Positions 1 to 7,321 of a DNA stretch of 10,230 nt are shown here, piece by piece. The DNA is from CAVQCX01 sp050050175. GTDB lineage: Bacteria > Pseudomonadota > Gammaproteobacteria > Chromatiales > Chromatiaceae. A program made the position numbers and the translations under genes. The stretch's first letter is position 1; every line of letters begins with the position of its first letter. The notes beneath the pieces were generated by a model, which was not told the DNA's origin, searched no databases, and saw only the letters and a list, made by a program, of their open reading frames with translations. The stretch is taken from the NCBI GenBank assembly GCA_050050175.1, contig JASFUT010000102.1, positions 1-10,230 of the forward strand. The letters are read 5' to 3'.

Positions 1-149
1 CGGTGCGGACCCGCCCAGGCTCGTCCTGCGGAAGCCCCTCGCATGGGCCAATGCTGCGTTGCGCCCCTTGGCAATGGGATCACCATTCCCTGCGGGACGC
101 GCCTTGCCTTGGCCCATGGGAGGGGCCCTGAAGCAAACGATTTGTATGG

Positions 150-176
150 GACCGAGCACTAGCGACGGGCTCGGTC
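150..176. other. Perfect 8-bp hairpin, unknown role
   Basis: GACCGAGC (150-157) and GCTCGGTC (169-176) form a perfect stem around an 11-nt loop. A short pyrimidine-rich run (gtctt) follows on the plus strand but there is no real T tract. It could terminate a gene lying to the left of the window, or be a chance palindrome in GC-rich DNA. Confidence 0.3.
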
Positions 177-750
177 GTCTTCCGCGGTCGGCCATGATGG
201 TCGAATCCCCTTTCTGCTCTTTCCCATGCTGTTCCTCGACGGGGTGGATGTCGAGCGCCCCGGCGGCTCGTTGCGGCTCCGATGGCGGAAGGCGCCAGCG
301 AGGTCCGGGTCCACGCGGAGGGCCCGCACCCTCGCGCTGCGCGCCGGCCGGCGCCTGCAACGGCAGGCGCTGCCGGCGCGGGACGCGGAGAACGGTCATC
401 CGGGCGGCGGCGGCTTCGAGGCCGGGCCGCGAGCTGTTCCTATTGCGGGCGCTGCCGCCCTGCGATGAACCTTCGATGACGGGTGGGCAAGGCGGCCGGT
501 CTCTCGCTGCATGCTGGCATGGCGGCGAGTGCAGATCGACGTGGCAAGCTCGCACGGCCCAGCTCTTCATGGAAGACTTCGGATTAAAGCCTGATTTAAG
601 TGCCATTCGGGGTCTTTCCCTTCACGTTCTGCCAGCGAGGAAGCTATCGCTGCCCACCATGAACCGGTCCGAGAATGCTCGAGACAGGGCCAGCCCGTCC
701 GCGGCAACGGACCTGGAGAGAATGCCTGTGATCAGGGCACTCCTTGCGCT

Positions 751-771
751 CGCTCCGTCGGAAACGGAGCG
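751..771 (-). terminator. Possible terminator hairpin after the 786-1325 gene
   Basis: CGCTCCGT (751-758) and ACGGAGCG (764-771) make a perfect 8-bp stem with a 5-nt loop. It begins 14 nt after the stop codon of the minus-strand secreted-protein gene, which is where a terminator would sit. No U tract follows in the minus-strand transcript, so it is not a canonical intrinsic terminator. It may instead stabilise the 3' end of the mRNA. Confidence 0.4.
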
Positions 772-785
772 GCGCCGCGCCGCAG

Positions 786-1325
786 TCAGCGACCGACGAG
801 CACCACCCGGATGTTGGCGCCGCCCGGTCCGCCGATCTCCTTGACCCGGAAGCGCATCGCCGGACCTGGAATCTGGTACAGCCGGGTGTCGAACTCCGCC
901 GTGTTCTCCTGCCCCACATTGAACCGGTCGAGCCGGATGGGCCCTGCGGCTAGATCGGTCAGGACGTCGACCCGCACCTTGCCGTTCACGCCGTGCGTCA
1001 GCACGCGGACGACGGTGGTGCCGAGCAGATCCACAGGTCCCAGCTCGCGGGTCTCGGCGTCGCCGAGCGCCAGCAGGCCGCTGTCGAAGAGCACTTCGAC
1101 GGGACCCTCCTGAAGCCGCACGCCATTGGTCGCCGGGTCGATACCGACGCTCCAGGCGCCCGCCTGCGCCACCTCCACGGCACCCACGTCGACGGCCAGC
1201 TCACCGGTCACGGGCAAGGGCTCCGAGGCGTCGTTGACGACGCGAACGGTGCATCCCTGTCCCCCCAGGATGCCCAGAGCCAGCGCCGCCGCGGCCGGAG
1301 CTCGAATTCCCGCGCATCTACGCAT
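786..1325 (-). CDS. Secreted protein of unknown function, possible lipoprotein
   Basis: This gene encodes 179 residues on the minus strand. The ATG at 1325 is chosen because AAGGAGG lies 8 nt upstream (1334-1340) and because the product then opens with a typical export signal: MRRC, then a hydrophobic Ala/Leu/Gly run (about residues 8-22), then GGQGC. Cys25 could be lipidated, but Gly-Gln-Gly before it is a poor lipobox, so plain secretion is equally possible. The mature part begins TVRVVNDASEPLPVTGELAV, a pattern seen in exported bacterial proteins with a short beta-rich 'PVPVTG'-type segment. The rest is rich in Val, Gly and Asp and looks like an all-beta periplasmic or surface domain. No catalytic motif is visible. 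The gene stands alone behind its own -10-like element, with the tlpA-like gene about 500 bp upstream in the same direction. That the frame is coding is fairly sure; its function is unknown. Confidence 0.75.
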   Translation of the reverse strand: MRRCAGIRAPAAAALALGILGGQGCTVRVVNDASEPLPVTGELAVDVGAVEVAQAGAWSVGIDPATNGVRLQEGPVEVLFDSGLLALGDAETRELGPVDLLGTTVVRVLTHGVNGKVRVDVLTDLAAGPIRLDRFNVGQENTAEFDTRLYQIPGPAMRFRVKEIGGPGGANIRVVLVGR

Positions 1326-1333
1326 CGCTCGGT

Positions 1334-1340
1334 CCTCCTT
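1334..1340 (-). promoter_or_regulatory. Ribosome binding site of the secreted-protein gene
   Basis: AAGGAGG on the minus strand lies 8 nt before the ATG at 1325. This strong Shine-Dalgarno sequence fixes the start there and rules out the longer frame that opens at 1454, whose extra 43 residues would put the signal peptide in mid-protein. Confidence 0.8.
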
Positions 1341-1358
1341 CCGGGGATGGTTCCGGCA

Positions 1359-1364
1359 AGTATA
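1359..1364 (-). promoter_or_regulatory. Candidate -10 element for the secreted-protein gene
   Basis: TATACT on the minus strand matches the sigma70 -10 consensus at 5 of 6 bases and would give a leader of about 25-30 nt. No recognisable -35 lies 16-18 nt upstream, where the sequence is a G/C run. The promoter would need an activator or another sigma factor, or the match is accidental. Confidence 0.4.
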
Positions 1365-1834
1365 GGACGCGGCGCCCCCCGGCGGGGGTCGCCCTGGGGC
1401 GCCGAGCCGGCCGGGGGTCAGGGCAGCCCGGTCCGCAGGGGCAGGGTCGGGCAATGCCGGAGGAAGCGCGGGGCATCCGCCCTGGCGGTCGGCAGCGTCA
1501 CGCGGACGCCAGGCGCTGCGCGCCGGAGTTGCTAACGAGCGAGCCGCGCAGGAGCGCGCGTGGGTGAGGACCGATTCACCGGCCGCGCCGGCCAGCGGGA
1601 GGGCATTCGACGTATCGATGGCGGCCGGATGGGCCCCTTGCCGAACGGACCTCCCCCCGAGAATCCGATGTGTGGCAAGCGGCGCTGACGGGATCAGGAC
1701 ACCACCAGGGGGCTGCCGGGCCCGGGGTAGAGCCCCGGTGATCGCTGACGGTTAGCTGCTCCGAGTGGCAGCCCCGCACTGGGGATTCCGGGCCTTGCAG
1801 GTCAGGACGCGCCCCGGGCCCCGAGGCGGCGTTC

Positions 1835-2323
1835 TCACCGCAGGGCTTCCGAAACCTCGGCCTGGAGCTCTTCGGCGTCGGACGCGCTGAAGCCCATGTG
1901 GCTGTTCAGGATGGCGCCGTCGCGTCCGAGGATGTAGGAGGAGGGCATGCCCAGCACCTCGAAGGCGATGGGGCAGCTGCCGCTGCTGTCGATGGCGACC
2001 TGGAAGTCGGCGGGGAAATCCTCCAGAAATCCGCGCGCCTCTTCGGCGTCATCGTCGAGGCTGATAGCGAGGACGTGCAGGCCGTCACCTCCGAACTCTT
2101 CGTGCAGCGCGTTCATGAACGGAAAGGTCTCGCGGCACGGCGCGCACCAGGAGGCCCAGAAGTCGACGTACAGGACCTTGCCCCCGTAGTCCGCCAGATC
2201 GAGCGTCTTCCCGGTCTCCAGCTCGACGGGACGGCAGTCCGCGAGCGGGTTTCCCGCCTGCGCGGGGCCCTGGAAGGCGCTCAGCACGCCGAGCAGCGGC
2301 AATGTGGAATACAGGATCTTCAC
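1835..2323 (-). CDS. TlpA/ResA-like periplasmic thiol-disulfide oxidoreductase
   Basis: This gene encodes 162 residues of the TlpA/ResA/DsbE branch of the thioredoxin fold. Such proteins are exported and usually reduce or exchange disulfides, for example in cytochrome c maturation. A signal peptide is visible (MKILYSTLPLLGVLSAF, with likely cleavage after AQA at residue 23). The redox site is WCAPC (Cys60 and Cys63) in the family context VDFWASWCAPCRETFPFM, and the cis-proline loop is GMPSS (Pro127). Length fits the family. Translation starts at a GTG at 2323, supported by TTGGAGG 9 nt upstream. Two further cysteines, Cys30 just after the signal peptide and Cys117 before the cis-Pro loop, are not part of the core site and could form a structural disulfide. 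It points away from the rhodanese operon across about 940 bp, so a shared role in periplasmic sulfur chemistry is only suggested by proximity. The family is sure; the partner protein is unknown. Confidence 0.93.
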   Translation of the reverse strand: MKILYSTLPLLGVLSAFQGPAQAGNPLADCRPVELETGKTLDLADYGGKVLYVDFWASWCAPCRETFPFMNALHEEFGGDGLHVLAISLDDDAEEARGFLEDFPADFQVAIDSSGSCPIAFEVLGMPSSYILGRDGAILNSHMGFSASDAEELQAEVSEALR

Positions 2324-2332
2324 GGTGCACGG

Positions 2333-2339
2333 CCTCCAA
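2333..2339 (-). promoter_or_regulatory. Ribosome binding site supporting a GTG start
   Basis: TTGGAGG on the minus strand lies 9 nt before the GTG at 2323. No ATG near by gives a complete signal peptide, so this site decides in favour of the GTG start of the thioredoxin-like gene. Confidence 0.7.
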
Positions 2340-2804
2340 GGGCTTTCCGTTGACGATGTGGGAGCGACCAGGTGAAAGCGCCCCGCAGGACGGTGTCACC
2401 GCCGCCTCAGCCACGCCCGGACTCCCGCCGGTCGGATTCATTAAGGTGATAAGACCGATGTTTCGCCGATGGGGTTCACCGCCTCTTTGACGACGATCAG
2501 GTCACCGCTTCCGGGGCAGCCGTGGGCGCTTGCCGCGCTCAACGGGCAGGGAGCGCGGGCGCGGTGGATGGAGCACCGCTTCGTCCTCTGCCCCGGGGCC
2601 TCGAAAACGGACCACTGTCGGCACCGGCCCTTCCGGATGGTGCCTGGCAGACACCGGCCCCTCGTCTCCAGGGCCTGCGTGCAGGTCGGGGCCTGCCGGC
2701 CGGTTCGGCGCCTCCGGGGCCGGCGGCTGGCCGCTCTCGTCGGCGCCGGCGGCATTGTCGCCCGAGCGGTCCGCGCCGCCGGTTCATAACTCGCCTCGAT
2801 GCGC

Positions 2805-2934
2805 CAGCGGCTGAGCCAGAAGCCTTGCGGCGGCCGGCGTGCCAGGGCCGCCACGTTGAGGCTGTTCGACTTGGCCGCATCACCCGACGAGCGCTACCCT
2901 GGACTGCGATGCCGGCGGCGCGCCCGCAGTGGCG
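2805..2934 (+). repeat. Degenerate direct repeat, copy 1
   Basis: This segment aligns by eye with 9519-9640 in the same orientation, at very roughly 80% identity with a few short gaps. Shared blocks include ATCACCCGACGAGC (2879-2892), ACCCTGG then CTGCGATGCCG (2896-2914), CAGCG.CTGAGCC near the start, and CTG.TCGACT around 2862-2871. An inverted repeat, GGCGGCC (2829-2835) with GGCCGCC (2846-2852), lies inside. It is not coding in either copy as far as I can tell. It may be a small dispersed genomic repeat or the remnant of a mobile element. The two copies bracket the rhodanese-kinase-GGDEF operon. Confidence 0.7.
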
Positions 2935-3171
2935 CCTGGCCTGGTGGCCGATGCGGGGTGAAATGCGCCCCAGCGGAGCGCTGGTTGGGCGGGCATGGAG
3001 CCTGGTTTGTCAGGCCGGGCCGGTCCGCAAGGGGCCCGGCAGCATTCGCGCGGCTCGCGGCGAATACGCCAACGACAACCTCCAGCCACTCCCTTAGGGC
3101 CGGCTCGGTCGGCCTCCGGAAGTCAAGTCCACCCCGCTGGCCTTTCCCACCGCGCCGAGCCCCCCAGAACC

Positions 3172-3200
3172 TTGACCGCTCCCCCCCGCGGGACTAGGCT
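3172..3200 (+). promoter_or_regulatory. Sigma70-type promoter of the rhodanese operon
   Basis: TTGACC (3172-3177) matches the -35 consensus at 5 of 6 bases. After a 17-nt spacer comes TAGGCT (3195-3200), which keeps the important T, A and final T of the -10. High-GC proteobacteria commonly use such -10 boxes. Transcription would start near 3207, giving a leader of about 50 nt before the ATG at 3261. I see no clear operator around it. Confidence 0.55.
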
Positions 3201-3260
3201 TCTGTTGTCGCACATGCGGTTGAATTTCCTATCCTTTCTTCTTAAACGACGAGGCAGAAT

Positions 3261-4058
3261 ATGGAAACGGGCGCCCGATTGGTGTGTCTCGGTTTCTTGT
3301 TGGTCCTGGCGATAGGCGCCCGCGCCCACGATCTGCCAGAGGATTCCGGAAAGCATTGGAGAGTTATCTCGACAGAGGAGCTCCAGGCCCTTCGGGAAAG
3401 CGAAACCGAATTTCTGCTCGTGAACGTGCTTCCCAAGATCATCCACGACCAGATGCACATCCCGGGCTCGATCAACATTCCCCTGGGTAAGGTCTCTAGC
3501 TCGCAGGACCTTCCCGAGGACAAGAATGCCCTGATCGTCTTCTACTGCATGGGAAGGCTGTGCCGGTACAGCCCCCAAGCCGCTGATCTGGCCCACGAGA
3601 GGGGCTACAGTAATCTGCTGGTGTATCGGGATGGCATTCTCGCCTGGAGGCGCGCCGGTCTGCCCATGGCGTCGCTGGCCACCTACCCGAAGGTGGATGT
3701 GCCCCTGATCAGCTCCCGCGAACTGCTCGCCGACCGTGAAGCCTGGATTCTCGACCTGCGGCCGGCCGATTACTTCGCCCGGGGCCATATCAAGGGATCG
3801 ACCAACATCGACCTGGAAGTGCTGCACGAGAAGCTCCATCTTCTGCCCCGAAACCGGCGCATCGTCCTCGTCGACCACAAAGCGCGGCTGCTGCTGACCA
3901 CCGCCCGGTTTCTGGCTTCTCAGGGTATTACGAAGGTCTTGCGTCTCGACGGCGGATTCCACGGTTGGGTGAAATCGGATCTGCCGGTGGAACAGGGCAC
4001 AGGCTCGGTGGTCGCCTCGCCACCCCGCGCGACCGCAGCCGACCAGTCGCTTCAATGA
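3261..4058 (+). CDS. Exported tandem-domain rhodanese (sulfurtransferase)
   Basis: This gene encodes 265 residues. Rhodanese domains carry sulfane sulfur as a cysteine persulfide and pass it to acceptors such as cyanide or protein thiols. The N-terminus is a signal peptide (METGARLVCLGFLLVLAIG, likely cut after ARA near residue 22), so the enzyme acts in the periplasm. Domain 1 (about 33-135) has HIPGSINIP and the active loop FYCMGRLCRYS, where Cys96 takes the catalytic position and Cys101 follows five residues later. Domain 2 (about 145-250) has LDLRPADYF, GHIKGSTNID and GGFHGW, but its loop reads VLVDHKARLLL with Asp205 where the cysteine should be. It is therefore probably inactive and structural or regulatory. 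In classic tandem rhodaneses the C-terminal domain is usually the active one; here it is the N-terminal one. The ATG at 3261 has GAGG 6 nt upstream. The stop overlaps the kinase start by 4 nt (ATGA), so the two genes are translated together, which suggests the protein feeds or modulates the sensor kinase. Confidence 0.92.
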   Translation: METGARLVCLGFLLVLAIGARAHDLPEDSGKHWRVISTEELQALRESETEFLLVNVLPKIIHDQMHIPGSINIPLGKVSSSQDLPEDKNALIVFYCMGRLCRYSPQAADLAHERGYSNLLVYRDGILAWRRAGLPMASLATYPKVDVPLISSRELLADREAWILDLRPADYFARGHIKGSTNIDLEVLHEKLHLLPRNRRIVLVDHKARLLLTTARFLASQGITKVLRLDGGFHGWVKSDLPVEQGTGSVVASPPRATAADQSLQ

Positions 4059-7000
4059 CATCGCTCAGCATCCGGGCCCGCCTCTGGGCGGCGATGGGCG
4101 TGCTGATCGTCCTCATGCTGATCATCGCCGTGGACAGCATCCGTTCCATGGACAGGATCTCCAGTGAGATCGAAGCCATGGAGCAGACCGCCTATCCTCT
4201 GGCCATCGCTTCCATGGACCTGGCCCTGGGGACCGAACGGTCCGTGGCTGCCATCAACGCTGCGGCGCTCGCTTCGCGCCAGGACCTGCTGGAGCGCGTG
4301 ACGGAGCTGGACCCACCGCTGGAGGAGGCCTGGGCCAAGGTGAGGGCCTACGCCGGCTCTACGGAGGCCATGGCCACCCGTGTGGAGCGGCTGGCCTCCA
4401 AGTACCGCCAGACCAGAGAGGTGGGGCTCGAATGGGTCCGGGCCACTTTCGATGAAGAATGGGAGCGCGAGCCCGCACTCGCCCGTCAGTTCACACAGTC
4501 GCACGAGGACCTGGACAAGGCGTTGGAGCAGCTCCGGGACGACGCGGTGGAGCTCTTCTCGGCCACGGTGGCGGACATCTCCCGACTCAAGCAGCGCATT
4601 GCCATTCGCATCACGGCGGTTGGCGCGATCGCAGCCGTCTTGTTCGTGGCCCTGGCCGTGATGCTGTCGCGCTCCATCACCATGCCGATTGGCAGGCTGC
4701 TTTCGGTCATCCAAGACATACGCGAGAAACGGGGAGGGCTGGAGAGAAGAGTCGATATCGATACCCAGGATGAGGTCGGACAGCTTGCCCTGGCATTCAA
4801 CGGCATGCTCGATGACCTGAAGCAGGCCCAGCAGCGTCTGCACCGCTACACCCAGGAGCTGGAGGCGACAGTGGCTGAGCGGACCCGGGAGCTGCAGAAG
4901 GAGAAGGACGCCGTGCGTGAGAGCGAGGAGTATCTCACGACCATCTGGGAGTCCACTTCTGCGGGTATCTTCGTCATCGACGCAGAGACGCATGAGATTG
5001 TCGACGTCAACCCATTTGCCGCGAGGCTGATGGATCTGTCACGGAACGAGATTGTCGGTCGTGCGTGCCATGGATTTATCTGCCTGGCCGAAGAGGGAGG
5101 CTGTCCCATCACGGACCGTGGCCTGGCGGTCGACAGGACCGAGTGCCTGTTGAAGAGCCGGCAGGGCGAGGAAATTCCCATATTGAAGACCGTTATGGGG
5201 GTCCGGCGAAACCGCCGCCAGTATCTGGTCGAGAGCTTTATCGACATCACCAAACTCAAGCAGGCGGAGGCTGAGCTGGTCAAGGCCAAGGAAGCGGCAG
5301 AGGCTGCGAATCTGGCCAAGTCTGAGTTCCTGGCCAACATGAGCCACGAGATCCGGACGCCCATGAATGGGGTGATGGGCATGACGGAGATCCTGCTGAA
5401 GACCGAGCTGAACGAATCCCAGGCGCGGTTCGCCCAATCGATTTATCGTTCTGCCGGCTCCCTCCTGAACATCATCAACGACATACTCGACTTCTCCAAG
5501 ATCGAAGCCGGTCGGCTGGAGCTGGACGACGCGCCGTTCGACCTGCGTGAGGTGGTGGAGGATGTTGTCGAGCTATGCTCGGAATCGGCTCATCGCAAGG
5601 GACTGGAGCTGCTCTGCTCACTTCCCCCCGATATGGATACGGCTTTTCGCGGCGATGCCGTCCGGCTGAGTCAGGTTCTGACCAACCTCGTGGGCAATGC
5701 GGTCAAGTTCACCGAGAAGGGAGAGGTGGTGGTCAGGACCCGGTGTACCGACGACGAAGGAGGGGAAGCCCTGCTGCGCGTCGAGGTACAGGACACCGGC
5801 ATCGGCATTGCGCCGGAGGCCCAGGCCCGAGTCTTCGAGTCCTTCACCCAGGGCGACGGCTCCACGACGCGACGGTTCGGTGGCACAGGGCTGGGACTGG
5901 GAATAGCACGACGCCTTACCCACCTGATGGGGGGTACGATAGGTTTGGAGAGCGAGCTCGGCAAGGGCTCCACTTTCTGGTTCACAGCCCGCTTCAGGAA
6001 GGCGAGCTCCACGAAAGAACAGACTCTGGCAGCCCACGTCCTCGAGGGGGCGCGGGTCCTGGTGGTCGACGACAATGCGACGAACCGGGAGATCCTGGTG
6101 CAGCAGCTCACCTATTTCGGAGTGGACCACGACACCTCTGCCAACGGTGCCCAAGCCCTGGCCCGGCTTCGGCAGGCACATGAAGAAGGCAGGCGTTTCG
6201 ATCTTCTCCTGCTCGACTGGCACATGCCCGACCTGGACGGGGTGGAGCTCGCGCACCGAGTCCGCTCTGATCCGGCGTTCGCGGATGTGGCTATGATCCT
6301 GCTGAGCTCCGCGAGCCTGGATGACGGCTCGTCAGAGGTCGCCAGCGCCGCGATCGATGTGCGGCTTACCAAGCCTGTGCGTCAATCCCAGCTCTACGAC
6401 TGCCTGGTCGGGGTCTTGGCCAAAGGGGCGGCGACCGGACCTCTCCCCACCGTTTCCACACGAAGGCCATATGCCGCCGAGCGGCAACTGGGTGCCCGGG
6501 TGTTACTGGCCGAAGACCATCCCGTCAATCAGGATGTAGCGGCGCAGATGCTGCGAATGCTGGCCTGTGAGGTGGACGTGGTCGAGGACGGGAAGGCCGC
6601 CCTGGAAGCGCTGGCGAGCCGTAGTTACGACATCGTGCTGATGGACTGCAACATGCCGGTGATGGACGGCTTCGAGGCCACCGGGGAGCTTCGTCTCCGG
6701 GAGCAGGGCGAGGGCGGACCACGGATTCCTGTGGTCGCCCTCACGGCCAACGCCCTGCAGGGCGATCGGGAGCGATGCCTGGCGGCGGGCATGGACGACT
6801 ACCTCAGCAAGCCTTTCACTGCGACAGACCTTTTGGCCATCCTGGAACGCTGGCTGCCCGAAAGGGCAGAGGGCGGGAAGGGGGTGTCAGCCCCGCCGCT
6901 GGCGCCCGTCTCTGACTCTTCGGACAGTGCACTCCAGGGTGACTACGGTACCGGTGATCCGCCGCTCGACCCCTCTGTCCTGGAAGGCATCCGTGCGATG

Positions 7001-7321
7001 GACACGGACGGCTCGGGGGGATTTCTGCGACAGCTGACCGACAAGTATCTCGCCAACTCGAGCGCCGATCTGGATCGCCTGGCGTCCGGTGTGCGCAGCG
7101 GAGATGCCGAGGATTTGAGAAAGACAGCCCACCGGCTCAAGTCCGCGAGCGCCAACCTGGGTGCGATGATTCTGGCCTCCATCTGCAAGGAGCTCGAAAC
7201 GGCAGGACGTTCCGGGCATCTCGACGGAGCAGAGCGGCTGCTTGCGGCGATCAGGTCCGAGTACGAGCGTGTCACTCAGGCCCTGACCCGGGAAACGCGG
7301 GAAACCCGGGATACCGCCTGA
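4055..7321 (+). CDS. BarA-type hybrid sensor histidine kinase with HAMP, PAS, two REC and HPt
   Basis: This gene encodes 1088 residues. The order is: membrane segment 1 (about 10-29), helical periplasmic sensor without cysteine (30-185), membrane segment 2 (186-206), HAMP (207-258), coiled coil, PAS (about 292-400), HisKA with MSHEIRTPMNG and phosphoacceptor His431, HATPase with Asn548 (N box), Asp580 (DTGIGIA) and GGTGLGLG at 609-616. Receiver 1 follows (DD at 672-673, Asp721, Lys773), then receiver 2 (ED at 820-821, Asp864, Lys919), then an HPt domain with AHRLKSAS and His1026. All phosphorelay residues are present, so the protein should autophosphorylate and relay phosphate via receivers and HPt to a separate receiver, most simply that of the next gene. 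The PAS carries a Cys338-His339, Cys343, Cys350 cluster that could bind a metal or respond to redox state. I chose the ATG at 4055, overlapping the rhodanese stop, over an in-frame ATG at 3965: only the later start puts the membrane helix at the N-terminus. It has no clear Shine-Dalgarno sequence, consistent with translational coupling. Confidence 0.95.
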   Translation: MTSLSIRARLWAAMGVLIVLMLIIAVDSIRSMDRISSEIEAMEQTAYPLAIASMDLALGTERSVAAINAAALASRQDLLERVTELDPPLEEAWAKVRAYAGSTEAMATRVERLASKYRQTREVGLEWVRATFDEEWEREPALARQFTQSHEDLDKALEQLRDDAVELFSATVADISRLKQRIAIRITAVGAIAAVLFVALAVMLSRSITMPIGRLLSVIQDIREKRGGLERRVDIDTQDEVGQLALAFNGMLDDLKQAQQRLHRYTQELEATVAERTRELQKEKDAVRESEEYLTTIWESTSAGIFVIDAETHEIVDVNPFAARLMDLSRNEIVGRACHGFICLAEEGGCPITDRGLAVDRTECLLKSRQGEEIPILKTVMGVRRNRRQYLVESFIDITKLKQAEAELVKAKEAAEAANLAKSEFLANMSHEIRTPMNGVMGMTEILLKTELNESQARFAQSIYRSAGSLLNIINDILDFSKIEAGRLELDDAPFDLREVVEDVVELCSESAHRKGLELLCSLPPDMDTAFRGDAVRLSQVLTNLVGNAVKFTEKGEVVVRTRCTDDEGGEALLRVEVQDTGIGIAPEAQARVFESFTQGDGSTTRRFGGTGLGLGIARRLTHLMGGTIGLESELGKGSTFWFTARFRKASSTKEQTLAAHVLEGARVLVVDDNATNREILVQQLTYFGVDHDTSANGAQALARLRQAHEEGRRFDLLLLDWHMPDLDGVELAHRVRSDPAFADVAMILLSSASLDDGSSEVASAAIDVRLTKPVRQSQLYDCLVGVLAKGAATGPLPTVSTRRPYAAERQLGARVLLAEDHPVNQDVAAQMLRMLACEVDVVEDGKAALEALASRSYDIVLMDCNMPVMDGFEATGELRLREQGEGGPRIPVVALTANALQGDRERCLAAGMDDYLSKPFTATDLLAILERWLPERAEGGKGVSAPPLAPVSDSSDSALQGDYGTGDPPLDPSVLEGIRAMDTDGSGGFLRQLTDKYLANSSADLDRLASGVRSGDAEDLRKTAHRLKSASANLGAMILASICKELETAGRSGHLDGAERLLAAIRSEYERVTQALTRETRETRDTA

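Larger units (their letters stand above)
1..785. other. Gene-free stretch at left edge
   Basis: I see no convincing gene on either strand. The open frames here translate to Arg/Ser/Pro/Gly-rich sequence without recognisable motifs, as expected from random high-GC DNA, and none starts behind a good ribosome binding site. The region holds several inverted repeats: a 10-bp pair CATGGGCCAA / TTGGCCCATG at 42-51 and 109-118, a small AATGG/CCATT hairpin at 73-87, an 8-bp stem at 150-176, and an 8-bp stem at 751-771 just after the stop of the minus-strand gene. It may be an eroded gene or a long intergenic spacer. Confidence 0.5.
1326..1834. other. Intergenic region between two minus-strand genes
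   Basis: About 500 bp without a supportable gene. At the low end it holds the ribosome binding site and -10-like element of the secreted-protein gene. Small GC hairpins occur at 1495-1509 (GCGTC/GACGC) and 1722-1738 (CCGGGG/CCCCGG, 5-nt loop). The second lies about 100 nt past the stop of the tlpA-like gene and has no U tract. The length and lack of overlap suggest the two flanking genes are separate transcription units. Confidence 0.5.
2324..3260. other. Long gene-free region between divergent units
   Basis: More than 900 bp separate the minus-strand thioredoxin-like gene from the plus-strand rhodanese operon. Overlapping open frames exist on both strands (for example 2441-2854 minus and 2522-3097 plus), but they are Arg/Ala/Pro-rich, lack good start sites and match no family I recognise. 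The region contains repeat copy 1 (2805-2934), a GGCGGCC/GGCCGCC inverted repeat inside it (2829-2852), and the operon promoter candidate at 3172-3200. The part from about 2440 to 2800 may belong to the same decayed element as the repeat, since the minus-strand frame runs from the repeat into it. That is inference. Confidence 0.5.

Noticed and set aside
150..215. tRNA-like stretch ending in GGTCGAATCCCC
   Set aside because: The T-arm-like words are there, but no acceptor, D or anticodon arm can be folded in the right positions.
793..808. 16-bp exact match to 9589-9604 within repeat copy 2
   Set aside because: The match lies in the last codons of the secreted-protein gene and similarity does not extend convincingly on either side. 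It may be chance in GC-rich DNA.
59..844. Long plus-strand open frame of 261 codons
   Set aside because: The translation is Arg/Ser/Pro/Ala-rich without motifs, has no ribosome binding site, and runs into the 3' end of a well-supported minus-strand gene. Such frames are expected by chance at this GC content.
1326..1454. N-terminal extension of the secreted protein by 43 residues
   Set aside because: AAGGAGG is placed for the ATG at 1325, and the extension would bury the signal peptide.
1722..1738. CCGGGG/CCCCGG hairpin as terminator of the thioredoxin-like gene
   Set aside because: A 6-bp stem about 100 nt past the stop with no U tract is not enough to call a terminator.
2441..2854. Minus-strand open frame of 137 codons starting inside repeat copy 1
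   Set aside because: Considered as a remnant or small real protein because it contains a non-random-looking stretch (GFWLSRWRIEASYEPA). Repeat copy 2 does not keep the frame intact, there is no ribosome binding site, and I recognise no family.
3965..4054. N-terminal extension of the kinase by 30 residues
   Set aside because: The extension is Gly/Arg-rich, lies inside the rhodanese gene and would put a polar stretch before the first membrane helix. The ATG at 4055 in the ATGA overlap fits better.
3123..4061. Minus-strand open frame of 312 codons opposite the rhodanese gene
   Set aside because: The plus strand has an unmistakable rhodanese with ribosome binding site and signal peptide; the antisense frame is a codon-bias shadow.
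4052..4993. Minus-strand open frame of 313 codons opposite the kinase N-terminus
   Set aside because: It is antisense to the membrane, HAMP and PAS-entry segments of the kinase, and its own translation has no recognisable domain.
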